From: Candidatus Woesearchaeota archaeon
Lineage (GTDB): Archaea > Nanobdellota > Nanobdellia > Woesearchaeales > GW2011-AR4
NCBI GenBank assembly: GCA_016192985.1
Contig: JACPTC010000054.1
Location: 1 to 43,818, forward strand
Length of the DNA stretch: 43,818 bases
Direction of reading: 5' to 3'
The notes below the pieces were generated by a model. It was given only the letters and a program-made list of their open reading frames with translations. It was not told where the DNA came from and made no database searches. Shown piece after piece: positions 14,840 to 22,871 of this stretch. The number at the start of each line of letters is the position of its first letter. Positions within the stretch are counted from its first letter, which is position 1. Both the position numbers and the translations under genes were made by a program.

Positions 14840-15217
14840 CTAATAAACGGGAAGTGGTGCATAAGGAACACCAACAGACAATGCAGCAATACTTGCTAAA
14901 ACAACTACTAAACCAGCAAGAGACTGTCGAGGCGTTAGATTAAACCATCCACCTGAAGTGGTTTTACCAATTTGTTTTTTGTCGCTATTTTTATTGTGTG
15001 TTCAAGTCCTCCTTGCGCTTTTTCTTGATCTTTAAGAAGAATTGTTAACGTGTTGAAAGCATCCGAATAAGGTAGCTGAGGACCTCCAAACAGTTTTTGA
15101 TTTGCTTTATTTTCATATTCGCCTTTTAATTGACCATAAAGAGCAGTTATCTGATTTTCTTGTTATTTTGTCCAATCTTAAACCATTTTTCATCACTTGG
15201 ATATCATAACCATCAAT
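14840..15217 (-). pseudogene. Multiply frameshifted remnant upstream of cobT
   Basis: The 424-base gap between PCNA and cobT is not empty. On the minus strand three open stretches in different frames join into one protein-like reading: GYDIQVMKNGLRLDKI, then TALYGQLKGEYENKANQK on to GGPQLPYSDAFNTL and KDQEKAQGGLEHTIK, then GGWFNLTPRQSLAGL and a hydrophobic VVVLASIAALSVG segment with a stop at 14840. At least two frameshifts and a missing 5-prime end make it a pseudogene, probably of a protein with a C-terminal membrane helix. I do not recognise the family. It precedes cobT on the same strand, so it may have been part of the same acquired cluster. Confidence 0.5.
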
Positions 15218-15246
15218 TCAGCCAAAAAAATGATCTTGAAATTAGT

Positions 15247-15993
15247 TTAATCGTTTTCTACCCTTGGTGCTAGAATAAATGATAGCATTACCTTGTCAAC
15301 TGTCTTGTACTCAAGCTTTAATGGGTAATCCTTGCTGAATTGTATTAAAACATCATCGCTGATCTTTGAGCCGTTTATCATCTTTTTCAAATATTCAATG
15401 CTGTATTTTGCCTTTATCTTTTCATTGCCGCTTATGTTTACCTTTGTTATGTCATCTTCTTGTATCTCAATCTTTGCCTGGTTTAAGTCGCCTTCTGCCT
15501 GCAAAGTGAACTTCCTTGGCTCTGCAATAAATGAAACTGATTCCCCTACAACATCAACATCAGCAATTGCCTCATTAAGAATGCTTGAAGATGTTTTTAC
15601 TGAAATAGGAAACTTCAAGTCAGGAACTTTTTGGTCTTTCTCCTCAAGTTCAATTATTGGAAGATTGAATGTCCTTGTTGTGCTGCTCTTCAGAGTTACC
15701 TTCAGTCTGTTATCCTCATCCATCTCAAGCGTAAGCATGTCTTTAGCAGAAGCTCTCCTAAGCACCTGCTTCAAGTTTGCCAGATTAATTGCAATTTCCG
15801 TGTCTTTTTTCGTATCATACTCTGTGAAAGTGCTGCTCAGCAATTTGAAAACAACCATTGCAACATTTGCAGGGTCCATTGCAACAAGCTCAATTGCATC
15901 AGGAGTTATCTTAAACCGTGCTTCATTAACTAAATCGGAAATAATGCTTATGCTTTCCTTTAAGTAGCCTGGTTCTGCAAGAGTTAACCTCAT
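15247..15993 (-). CDS. pcn: PCNA sliding clamp
   Basis: The sequence follows archaeal PCNA throughout: MRLTLAEPGYLKESISIISDLV, the central MDPANVAMVVFKL, TLEMDEDNRLKV, an interdomain loop around IIELEEKDQKVP, and the C-terminal MLSFILAPRVEND. The homotrimeric ring tethers PolD, Hef, Fen1 and others to DNA. The length of 248 aa is standard. The track begins at a GTG (16005), but GGGGGT followed by ATG at 15993 makes MRLTLAEPG the natural start. The DP2 subunit encoded in this window ends in a PIP-box-like motif that should dock here. Confidence 0.95.
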   Translation of the reverse strand: MRLTLAEPGYLKESISIISDLVNEARFKITPDAIELVAMDPANVAMVVFKLLSSTFTEYDTKKDTEIAINLANLKQVLRRASAKDMLTLEMDEDNRLKVTLKSSTTRTFNLPIIELEEKDQKVPDLKFPISVKTSSSILNEAIADVDVVGESVSFIAEPRKFTLQAEGDLNQAKIEIQEDDITKVNISGNEKIKAKYSIEYLKKMINGSKISDDVLIQFSKDYPLKLEYKTVDKVMLSFILAPRVEND

Positions 15994-16059
15994 TTTTACC
16001 CCCACAAAGAAGTTATCTATCCCTATTTATATTTTTTATGGTTTTGAAAAATTTTTGTA

Positions 16060-17388
16060 TTAAAGGACAATTCTTTCCCCATTTTCCATGACATGCACAT
16101 TACTTCCTTTTTTGTAGCCCATCTCAACAGCCAAGTCAGCCAAAGCACCTGTCATTTTAAGCTCGCCATGAGCTGGAATTATGTGTTGCGGCTTCGTAAT
16201 GTTTATCAAGTCCCTTAAATCTTCCCTTGCCGCATGACCGCTTTGGTGTATGTCTTTGAAGACTCTCACATTAAATGCCCTTAGATTTAATTCAAGCCTT
16301 TCCCTGTTTGCAATGTTTGTTGGAGTTGGTATTGTCTTACAAGAAAATATGATGTTGTCCTCGGGCAAAAACTTGAACTTGAGCTCGCCATTCATCATTT
16401 TTGCAAGCACTGATTTTGGCTCGCCTTGATGACCAGTAACTACCATTAGGTATTTGCCCCTGTCCTTTGCAATCTTCTTCAGCTTACTTTTTATCTGGCC
16501 GCTGTACTTCAAAATCTCCACCTTGTTGGTGAATTTTGCAATGCCGGTGCTTTCCGCGGCCCTCACATATTTTGCCATTGAACGCCCCATAAAGACTATC
16601 TTCCTATTCAGTTTTTGTCCAAACTCAACGATAGAATTGAGTCTCGCTATGTGGGAAGAGAATGTTGTGACAACAACATGCTTGTTTCTTGAATTAATGT
16701 CAAGCATCACTTCACGAAGCATCTGCTTTGCCACAGACTCAGAAGGCATTTTTCTTGCGTCAGAGGCATAAGTTGAGTCGCAAATCAATGCAAGTACCTT
16801 TTGCTTGCCAAGCTCCTCGAGCCTTTTGAAGTTTGGTTTCTTGCCAAGAGTAGGAAACATGTCAAACTTGAAATCATTTGCATAAAGGATAACCCCCTCT
16901 TTTGTATGCAATGCAATTATTACCGTATGGGGGGTGGAATGTGTTACATGAATAAACTCGACCTTAACCTTGTTTGACAATTGAAATGAAGAATTGGCTG
17001 ACATGCTTTTTATTTTGCTGTTGATTTTTATCTTGTCTTCTGCAAGAATCCCTTTGAGCACTTCTGATGTGAAAGGAGTGCACATTACAGGAACTTTAAA
17101 GTTGTTTGCAAGATATGGAATTGCGCCTAAGTGGTCAAGGTGAGCATGAGTTGGAAGTATCATTCTTACTTTGCTTTTCCAATCGTCAATAACAGAAACG
17201 TTTGGCACAGCCCCTGCTTGCATCAATTCTTTTGGCTCAACAACAATAATATCCTCATCTTCTGTGTATCTTATGTAATTCTCGAGATGAATTCCCATGT
17301 CAAGAATATATACCTCGTCATCAACCTTTACTGCTGTTGAATTTTTGCCAACCTCATTGTAGCCTCCGATAGTGCAAATTTCTGCCAT
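16060..17388 (-). CDS. rnj: Archaeal RNase J (beta-CASP exoribonuclease)
   Basis: A metallo-beta-lactamase plus beta-CASP protein of 442 aa. The N-terminus MAEICTIGGYNEVGKNSTAV is typical of aRNase J; the zinc site THAHLDHLGAIPYL, ANDFKFD, the beta-CASP block FSSHIARL and the final HQSGHAAREDL and IIPAHGELKM are all present. These enzymes degrade RNA 5-prime to 3-prime and are a main archaeal turnover nuclease. It has no KH domain, unlike the aCPSF1 group. The track's 102-residue N-terminal extension overlaps the divergent primase gene and is rejected; ATG 17388 fits the family start. Confidence 0.93.
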   Translation of the reverse strand: MAEICTIGGYNEVGKNSTAVKVDDEVYILDMGIHLENYIRYTEDEDIIVVEPKELMQAGAVPNVSVIDDWKSKVRMILPTHAHLDHLGAIPYLANNFKVPVMCTPFTSEVLKGILAEDKIKINSKIKSMSANSSFQLSNKVKVEFIHVTHSTPHTVIIALHTKEGVILYANDFKFDMFPTLGKKPNFKRLEELGKQKVLALICDSTYASDARKMPSESVAKQMLREVMLDINSRNKHVVVTTFSSHIARLNSIVEFGQKLNRKIVFMGRSMAKYVRAAESTGIAKFTNKVEILKYSGQIKSKLKKIAKDRGKYLMVVTGHQGEPKSVLAKMMNGELKFKFLPEDNIIFSCKTIPTPTNIANRERLELNLRAFNVRVFKDIHQSGHAAREDLRDLINITKPQHIIPAHGELKMTGALADLAVEMGYKKGSNVHVMENGERIVL

Positions 17389-17475
17389 TGTAAAAAAGAT
17401 AAGACTATGGTTTAAAAAGGTTATTAAAAATAGGCAATGCAAAACCATTAAAAACCCGAAAACAAATCCTTGTGC

Positions 17476-18831
17476 ATGATTCCTATTAATGTTTCGTTGA
17501 GCTACTATAAAAGGAAGGATATTCAGGAAGAGATAATTGCCAATTCCGAAGACAGGGAAGTGGTGGCAAAGTTCAATGAAAGTTTTGGCAAAAGGCCAGA
17601 CATTCTGAGACATGAAAGTGATATTCTCGAGCTTGCAAAGCAAGGTGCCACCTCTTTTCATGCGTCTGAAGAGCTTTGGAGGAATCCTCTGCAACTCGAT
17701 ACTTCATTTAGGAAATATGAACTTGATAATCTAAGGATTGGCTGGGATTTGGTGCTTGACATTGACTGCGGCATTTTCGAATACTCAAAAATTGCCGCTG
17801 ATTTGGTGGTTAAGGCTTTAAAATTTCACAGTATTAAATCGGTTTCATGCAAATTTTCAGGCAATAGGGGTTTCCATATAGGAGTGCCATTTGAGGCATT
17901 TCCAGAGAAAGTAAGCAATGAAGAGGTCAGAAAGTTGTTTCCGGATGCGCCGAGGAAGATAGCTCTGTACCTCAGGGAGATGATTAAAAGAGAGCTTGTG
18001 CAAAGGATTCTGGAATTAGACGGTCTTAACGCAATTCTGCAAAAAACAGGAAAAAAAGAAAGCGATATTGTAAAATATAAAAATAATAGAAAAATATTGG
18101 ATTCAGAGCCGTTTTTGAATATTGACACTTTGCTTATTTCATCAAGACATCTTTACAGGATGCCTTATTCTTTGCATGAAAAATCAGGATTGGCTTCAGC
18201 GCCTTTAAATCCGGAAAAAGTGCTTTTGTTCAGGAAGGAATTTGCAATTCCTAAAAATGTCAGAATTAGCAGACACCGGTTTCTTGAGAGGAATGATGTC
18301 TATAAAGACGAGGCAAAACAACTGCTCACTGAAGCATTTGACTTCCATGCCAAGGAGGATGTAAAAGTCCTTTCAAGAAATGAAAGAGAATTTCAAGCTC
18401 CGGAAAAGGCTTTGCCAGAAGAATTGTTCCCGCCTTGTATTAATATTATTCTTGGTGGGCTTGAAGACGGGAAAAAAAGGGCATTGTTTATTTTGCTTAA
18501 TTATTTTACATCAATTGGTTGGGATTATGGCTCTATTGAGAAGAGACTTAGAGAGTGGAACCCAAAAAACAAAGAGCCTTTGAGGGAGGTTTACCTTCTC
18601 ACTCAGTTAAGATATCATAAACAATCGCGGAAAAAAATTCTGCCGCCGAATTGCCCAGGAAGGGTGGGCAATATGCCATTAACAAATCAGCATAATTATT
18701 ATACCGATTTGGGTATATGCAAACCCGACAATTTCTGCCTAAAGATAAAGAATCCTGCACAATATTCAACAAAAAAAGCCTGGATGATGGGCAGAGGCAA
18801 AAAGGCTGAAAAATTAGTAAAGTTTAAATAA
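17476..18831 (+). CDS. priS: DNA primase, PriS catalytic subunit fused to PriL iron-sulfur domain
   Basis: Residues 1-300 are PriS: YYKRKDIQ near the start, the catalytic DIDC, SGNRGFHIGVPF, and SSRHLYRMPYSLHEKSG. After a short linker the rest does not match PriS but does match the PriL C-terminal domain: PPCINIILGGLEDGKKRALF, KILPPNCPG and GICKPDNFCLKIKNPAQY supply four cysteines (about C323, C395, C417 and C423 in the track numbering) for a 4Fe-4S cluster. One chain thus carries catalysis and initiation, without the PriL N-terminal scaffold. I recall a similar single-chain primase from Nanoarchaeum equitans. It lays down RNA/DNA primers for PolD. The track's TTG start is replaced by ATG 17476. 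Confidence 0.9.
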   Translation: MIPINVSLSYYKRKDIQEEIIANSEDREVVAKFNESFGKRPDILRHESDILELAKQGATSFHASEELWRNPLQLDTSFRKYELDNLRIGWDLVLDIDCGIFEYSKIAADLVVKALKFHSIKSVSCKFSGNRGFHIGVPFEAFPEKVSNEEVRKLFPDAPRKIALYLREMIKRELVQRILELDGLNAILQKTGKKESDIVKYKNNRKILDSEPFLNIDTLLISSRHLYRMPYSLHEKSGLASAPLNPEKVLLFRKEFAIPKNVRISRHRFLERNDVYKDEAKQLLTEAFDFHAKEDVKVLSRNEREFQAPEKALPEELFPPCINIILGGLEDGKKRALFILLNYFTSIGWDYGSIEKRLREWNPKNKEPLREVYLLTQLRYHKQSRKKILPPNCPGRVGNMPLTNQHNYYTDLGICKPDNFCLKIKNPAQYSTKKAWMMGRGKKAEKLVKFK

Positions 18832-18862
18832 TTGTAGATAAATTAAAATTAGAGGTGATTTG

Positions 18863-19051
18863 ATGGTATTTGGTGTTCAGGAAATAACACTTGCTATTAT
18901 CATAGGCACTTTGGCAGCCATAGTTTATTCTTTAAGAATCCTTGTATTGATGGAGCGCAGGATTGCAAGAATTGAGATGCATATTGAAAGGGTTGTGGAT
19001 AAGGTAATCAAAGAGGAAGTGAGGATCGAAAGGGCTGTCAAAAAAAGATAG
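18863..19051 (+). CDS. Small membrane-anchored coiled-coil protein
   Basis: 62 aa: one N-terminal transmembrane helix (ITLAIIIGTLAAIVYSLRIL), then an amphipathic heptad-like helix rich in R, E, I and V (MERRIARIEMHIERVVDKV). A clear GAGGTGATT Shine-Dalgarno places the start at ATG 18863, three bases inside the track ORF. It follows the primase by about 30 bp and is convergent with hjc. I recognise no family. Its build suggests an oligomerising membrane tether. Confidence 0.6.
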   Translation: MVFGVQEITLAIIIGTLAAIVYSLRILVLMERRIARIEMHIERVVDKVIKEEVRIERAVKKR

Positions 19052-19053
19052 TT

Positions 19054-19440
19054 CTACTTTATCAGCTCGTCTATCAACAAGCCCCTTCTTTCCGCGACTT
19101 TGACATCTATGACATAGCCATTCTCTGTCTTTTCTATGTCTTCCAAGCTTAAAAAAAGCCATTCTTTCTTCACAAATCTCACGGCAAACCAAGGCTCTGC
19201 GCCAAAAACATCACAAAATTCCCTGAGCTGGTCAACATCATATTTGTCTAGGTACTTCTTTTTTTCTTTTGTTGATTTACATTCAATCGCAATCTTCCTA
19301 AGCTTATTTCCAACAATTAAGTCTGGCCCAGGGTATTTCATTGAACCTGAACCTGCACTGCGCAAACAAGCAAGGCCTTTGCTCCAGAATAAGTGTAATA
19401 ATTCTCTCTCAGCTTTTGACCCTTTGGATTTTGATGACAT
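19054..19440 (-). CDS. hjc: Hjc Holliday-junction resolvase
   Basis: 128 aa, the standard length. The family motifs are in order: KGSKAERELLHLFWSKG, RSAGSGSMKYPGPDLIVGN (catalytic Ser/Asp region) and AIECKST (the E-x-K of the PD-(D/E)XK nuclease). It cuts four-way junctions symmetrically and works with Hef-type helicases and PCNA, which are encoded nearby. It starts 29 bp after the tRNase Z stop on the same strand direction and probably shares that transcript. Confidence 0.93.
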   Translation of the reverse strand: MSSKSKGSKAERELLHLFWSKGLACLRSAGSGSMKYPGPDLIVGNKLRKIAIECKSTKEKKKYLDKYDVDQLREFCDVFGAEPWFAVRFVKKEWLFLSLEDIEKTENGYVIDVKVAERRGLLIDELIK

Positions 19441-19468
19441 TTACCCGTTCCTTCCCTAATCAAACATT

Positions 19469-20359
19469 TTATAGCTGAAGTTTCATAAAATCCTTTGCGC
19501 AAATCACATTGTCAAAAATGGTTCTTGCGTCTTCTTCCAGCTCTTGAGTATTTTTGTAGCGCGCGCTGAAATGTATTAAAACAAGCCGCTTCACATTTGC
19601 TTTGTTTGCAACTTGTGCAGCCTGCTTAGCGGTCATATGTCCGTATTCTTCACTTTTTCCAACAAGCTTAGATGAGTATGTGGCTTCGCAGATGAGCAAA
19701 TCAGTATTATCTGCAATCTTATAGCAATTATCACATAATAAGGTATCAGTAATGTAGGCAATTCTTTTACCATTTTCAATATAAGTAACGTCATCCGGCA
19801 TTATTGTTTTACCCTCAATCTCTATAGGCTTGCCTTGCTGCAATTTTGCCAGAAAAGGTCCGATAGGAATGTTAAATTTTTTGACTTTTTTAATGTCTAT
19901 TCTCCTTTTGTCTTTTTCCACAAACCTAAATCCCACAGTTTCTACTCCATGCTCTAATGGATAAGCTTCCAGTTCAAACTCTTTATCTTCAAAAAAAATG
20001 CCGCTTTTAACCTCTTTAACAGAAAAGTCAAGTTTTTTGTCAAAAACAAAAGCCTCAAACATTTTTTCCATTCTTTTGTTTGTTCCAACAGGTCCGTAAA
20101 TCTCAAGTTTGCTGTTGTAATCGCTCGAGCTCAGGCTTTGCATCAGTCCCGGCAAGCCTAACACATGGTCACCGTGCCAGTGGCTAATTAGAATTTTGGT
20201 GACTTTTGTCAAACTGATTCCTGCAATTTTGAGCTGTCTTTGAGTGCCTTCGCCGCAGTCAAAAAGAATTCCAGAAGAGCCGTAGCTAAGGAAAACTGCT
20301 ATCTGGCTTCTTTCTTTTGTTGGAACCATTGATGATGTTCCAAGAAATGTGATTTGCAT
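19469..20359 (-). CDS. rnz: tRNase Z (RNase Z)
   Basis: 296 aa with the short-form ELAC layout: MQITFLGTSSMVPTKERSQ, FDCGEGTQRQ, the zinc site SHWHGDHVLGLPGL, the exosite region FGAK-like SVKEVKSGIFFEDKEFE, and C-terminal EYGHMTAKQAA with LIHFSARY. The enzyme removes tRNA 3-prime trailers, and a tRNA-Leu gene lies just upstream. The start is unambiguous by family alignment. Confidence 0.94.
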   Translation of the reverse strand: MQITFLGTSSMVPTKERSQIAVFLSYGSSGILFDCGEGTQRQLKIAGISLTKVTKILISHWHGDHVLGLPGLMQSLSSSDYNSKLEIYGPVGTNKRMEKMFEAFVFDKKLDFSVKEVKSGIFFEDKEFELEAYPLEHGVETVGFRFVEKDKRRIDIKKVKKFNIPIGPFLAKLQQGKPIEIEGKTIMPDDVTYIENGKRIAYITDTLLCDNCYKIADNTDLLICEATYSSKLVGKSEEYGHMTAKQAAQVANKANVKRLVLIHFSARYKNTQELEEDARTIFDNVICAKDFMKLQL

Positions 20360-20480
20360 AATTTATTGTATTCGTCAATACTATTTTAATGTTTTTGTTT
20401 TTACATCCTCTTGTTATAGATTCTAGCTATGCAAAAAAAGATTTATAATTCTTAACTTTTCGACACATTAAATAAAAAAA

Positions 20481-20629
20481 TGCGGGGAGAAGGATTCGAA
20501 CCCTCGTAGGCACTAAGCCAGTAGATATCACGCTTGCCTGAAAATAAGTGGACAGGCTTAAGCTTGCCAGAAGCCTTGAGTTTGGGTACTTTAAAGTTCT
20601 ACCCCGTTTGGCCACTCCGGCATCCCCGC
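20481..20629 (-). tRNA. Class II tRNA, probably tRNA-Leu(CAA) with two introns
   Basis: Acceptor arms GCGGGGA/TCCCCGC, a D arm, T arm GAGGG-TTCGAAT-CCTTC and a long variable arm (TGGCTTAGTGCCTAC) are clear, but the gene is 149 nt. GTAGA and TCTAC form a perfect five-base anticodon stem only if bases 33-49 and 56-103 of the gene (20581-20597 and 20527-20574) are removed; the loop is then CTCAAGA, the classic Leu(CAA) loop, and the mature tRNA is 84 nt. The first candidate intron sits after a three-base bulge GAA above a GGGTA/TACCC helix. The second occupies the canonical 37/38 site and contains GCCTG/CAGGC and GCTT/AAGC helices. Its bulge-helix-bulge is only partly canonical. The tRNA call is firm; the amino acid and two-intron model are moderately supported. 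Confidence 0.75.
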
Positions 20630-20764
20630 ATGAAACACAGAGAATAGGAATATCATTTAAAAAAGTTATTGTTAAACAAAGATTTATCAAAACAAACATG
20701 CTACCATCTCTATGACTGGTGGTTTTTGACACAACACTTATTAAAAACCCGGGGTTTAACATAG

Positions 20765-21259
20765 ATGAAAACAGTAATAGTATCTGGAGTTCCAGGAACT
20801 GGAAAGACAACCTTATCTAAGAAACTATCTAAGAAATTGGATTATTATTATTTTGACGTCAACAATTTTATTGTAAAGAACAAGTTATATGAGGGATATG
20901 ATAAAGAAAGAGGAACAAGGATTATTGACATCAGCATATTAAACAAGAAATTGATCAATGAAATAAAAAATATTGAAAAAAATAAAAAATATCGCGGAAT
21001 AATCATTGATTCCCATCTATCCCATTATCTGCCAAAAAAATCTGCTGATTTCTGCATTGTAACTAAATGTGATATTAAAGAGCTAAATAAAAGATTAAAG
21101 AATAAAAGATATAATAAAGGCAAGGTAGCGGAAAATCTCCAAGCAGAGATATTTGATATTTGTCTGAATGAGGCGAGCGAAAGAAGGCACAATATTCTTG
21201 TTATAGACACTACAAAAGGTTTTAATATAGACGCAATAATTCATAAAATTGGTGGTTAA
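20765..21259 (+). CDS. AK6/Fap7-like adenylate kinase
   Basis: The 164-aa P-loop kinase starts VIVSGVPGTGKTTLSKKLSKK, followed by YEGYDKERGTRIID, the HLSHYLP motif and CDIKELNKRLKNKRYNKGKV..ENLQAEIFD, all typical of the AK6 (hCINAP/Fap7) group and not of bacterial Adk. Members are broad-specificity adenylate kinases, and the group is linked to late small-subunit rRNA maturation with uS11. A TATA-like TTATTAAAAA lies about 25 bases upstream. Its stop is immediately followed by the ATG of the aminotransferase, so both are likely on one message. Confidence 0.88.
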   Translation: MKTVIVSGVPGTGKTTLSKKLSKKLDYYYFDVNNFIVKNKLYEGYDKERGTRIIDISILNKKLINEIKNIEKNKKYRGIIIDSHLSHYLPKKSADFCIVTKCDIKELNKRLKNKRYNKGKVAENLQAEIFDICLNEASERRHNILVIDTTKGFNIDAIIHKIGG

Positions 21260-22438
21260 ATGCTAGCTCAAAGGGTAAGGAATATTGCGCCAAGCGCTAC
21301 TCTTGCAATTGATTCAAAAGCAAAACAGCTTAAAAAAGAAGGCAAGGATGTGGTCATTTTCGGGGCAGGAGAGCCAGACTTCAATACTCCTGAAAACATT
21401 AAGCAGGCTGCTATCAAAGCAATAATCAGCAATCAAACAAGATACACTCCGATTGACGGAATACCCGAGCTCAAACAAGCTGTTGCAAACAAGCTGAAGC
21501 GAGAGAATAACCTAGACTATGGTATTTCTGAAATTATTATAAGCTGCGGCGGAAAGCATTCACTTTATAACATTGCAATGGCCGTTTTGGATAAAGATGA
21601 CGAAGTGATTCTTCCAGTTCCTTATTGGACAAGTTATAGCGAGATGATAAAGCTTGCAGAAGCTACTCAAATTTTTTGCAAAACAGACGAGAGATTCAAG
21701 CTTACAGCAGATATTGTTGAGCAGAAAATAACTGAAAAGACAAAAATGCTAATCTTGAATAACCCAAGCAATCCTTCAGGGGCAGTTATCGAGCCACAAG
21801 AAATAAAAAAGATTGCTAGGCTTGCTGTTGAGAATAATTTTTATGTACTTTCAGATGAGGTCTATGAACATTTCATTTACGGGAGCGACAGACACATAAG
21901 CATTGCTTCACTGGGAGCGGATATAAAAGATTTAACCACAGTCTCAAGCTCTGTGTCAAAAACATATGCCATGACAGGCTGGCGCATTGGCTATGCAGCT
22001 GGAAATAAGGAAATAATCAAGGCTATGGGCAACCTTCAAAGCCACTCGACAAGCAATCCCACAAGCATTGCGCAATGGGCCGCTGTAGAGGCGTTGAACG
22101 GGCCGCAAGATAGTGTCAAGGAAATGATAAGTGCTTTTGATGAAAGAAGGCGCTTTATGCACAAAAGGCTTAATGAGATTGACGGCATTTCGTGTATCGA
22201 GCCTGAGGGGGCTTTCTACGCTTTTCCCGATATAAGCGAAATAGGTATATCGTCAACAGAATTTGCGGGCAGGCTTCTCAATGAAGCGCTTGTTGCAGTT
22301 GTACCTGGCATTGTATTTGGGAGTGATAACCATGTAAGGCTTAGCTATGCTACGTCCATCCATGAAATCGAAAGGGGTCTTGATAGGATTGAGAAATGGG
22401 TGAATCAAAAGACAGCCGCAATAGAAAATGAAATATGA
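21260..22438 (+). CDS. aspC: PLP-dependent aspartate-type aminotransferase
   Basis: 392 aa, fold type I class I aminotransferase. Visible motifs: VIFGAGEPDFNTPENI, YTPIDGIPELKQAV, LNNPSNPSGAVI (PLP phosphate/Asn), VLSDEVYEHFIY (Asp that binds the pyridine N), SSVSKTYAMTGWRIGYAAG (Schiff-base Lys) and HVRLSYATS with the substrate-binding Arg. It interconverts aspartate or a related amino acid with its oxo acid. It begins directly after the AK6 stop and its stop overlaps the next ATG by four bases. Aspartate versus broader specificity cannot be separated from sequence alone. Confidence 0.9.
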   Translation: MLAQRVRNIAPSATLAIDSKAKQLKKEGKDVVIFGAGEPDFNTPENIKQAAIKAIISNQTRYTPIDGIPELKQAVANKLKRENNLDYGISEIIISCGGKHSLYNIAMAVLDKDDEVILPVPYWTSYSEMIKLAEATQIFCKTDERFKLTADIVEQKITEKTKMLILNNPSNPSGAVIEPQEIKKIARLAVENNFYVLSDEVYEHFIYGSDRHISIASLGADIKDLTTVSSSVSKTYAMTGWRIGYAAGNKEIIKAMGNLQSHSTSNPTSIAQWAAVEALNGPQDSVKEMISAFDERRRFMHKRLNEIDGISCIEPEGAFYAFPDISEIGISSTEFAGRLLNEALVAVVPGIVFGSDNHVRLSYATSIHEIERGLDRIEKWVNQKTAAIENEI

Positions 22439-22821
22439 CACTTAATCGAATAATGAAAATAAAAATTAATTTTGGAAATTTTTCTGCTGTTGCAGAATTG
22501 AAGAATAATCTTACAGCAAAAGTAATTTACAATGCGCTCCCCATGGAAGCATCAGCAAACAGATGGGGAGATGAGATTTATTTTCCAATTTCAGTAAAGC
22601 TTGATACAGAGCAGGATGCAAAGGAGGTTGTTGAAGCAGGCGATGTCGCTTACTGGCCGGAGGGCTCCTGTTTCTGCATATTCTGGGGCATAACCCCTTC
22701 ATCAAAAGGAAACGAGATAAGGGCAGCTTCGAAGGTTAATGTATTTGGGAGGATTAAATGTGATGCAAATATTTTCAAGAATGTTAAGAATGGAGATTTG
22801 ATAATTTTAGAGAAGAATTAG
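22435..22821 (+). CDS. Cyclophilin-like protein (TM1367 type)
   Basis: The 128-aa product carries the TM1367/COG2164 cyclophilin-like pattern: LTAKVIYNALPMEASANRWGDEIYF, VVEAGDVAYWPEGSCFCIFWG and SKVNVFGRIKCD. The fold is that of cyclophilin, but the classical peptidyl-prolyl isomerase residues are not conserved in this group and the function is unknown. The start overlaps the aminotransferase stop as ATGA; a second ATG (22453, MKIKINFG) is the more family-like start. Confidence 0.75.
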   Translation: MTLNRIMKIKINFGNFSAVAELKNNLTAKVIYNALPMEASANRWGDEIYFPISVKLDTEQDAKEVVEAGDVAYWPEGSCFCIFWGITPSSKGNEIRAASKVNVFGRIKCDANIFKNVKNGDLIILEKN

Positions 22822-22871
22822 TTTGATTCAAAATTAAAACATTTAAATATACTGATTGAAAATATAATTTT

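Noticed and set aside
15332-15967. 211-aa plus-strand ORF
   Set aside because: It is antisense to PCNA, which is certain; no family features.
17389-17694. N-terminal extension of the RNase J ORF
   Set aside because: It overlaps the divergent primase start and promoter, and RNase J proteins begin at MAEICTIGG.
20481-20629. Single-intron models for the tRNA-Leu (anticodon TAA at 20591-20593, or a hairpin around CTCAAGG alone)
   Set aside because: Neither gives a full five-base anticodon stem plus a U33 loop; the two-intron model does.
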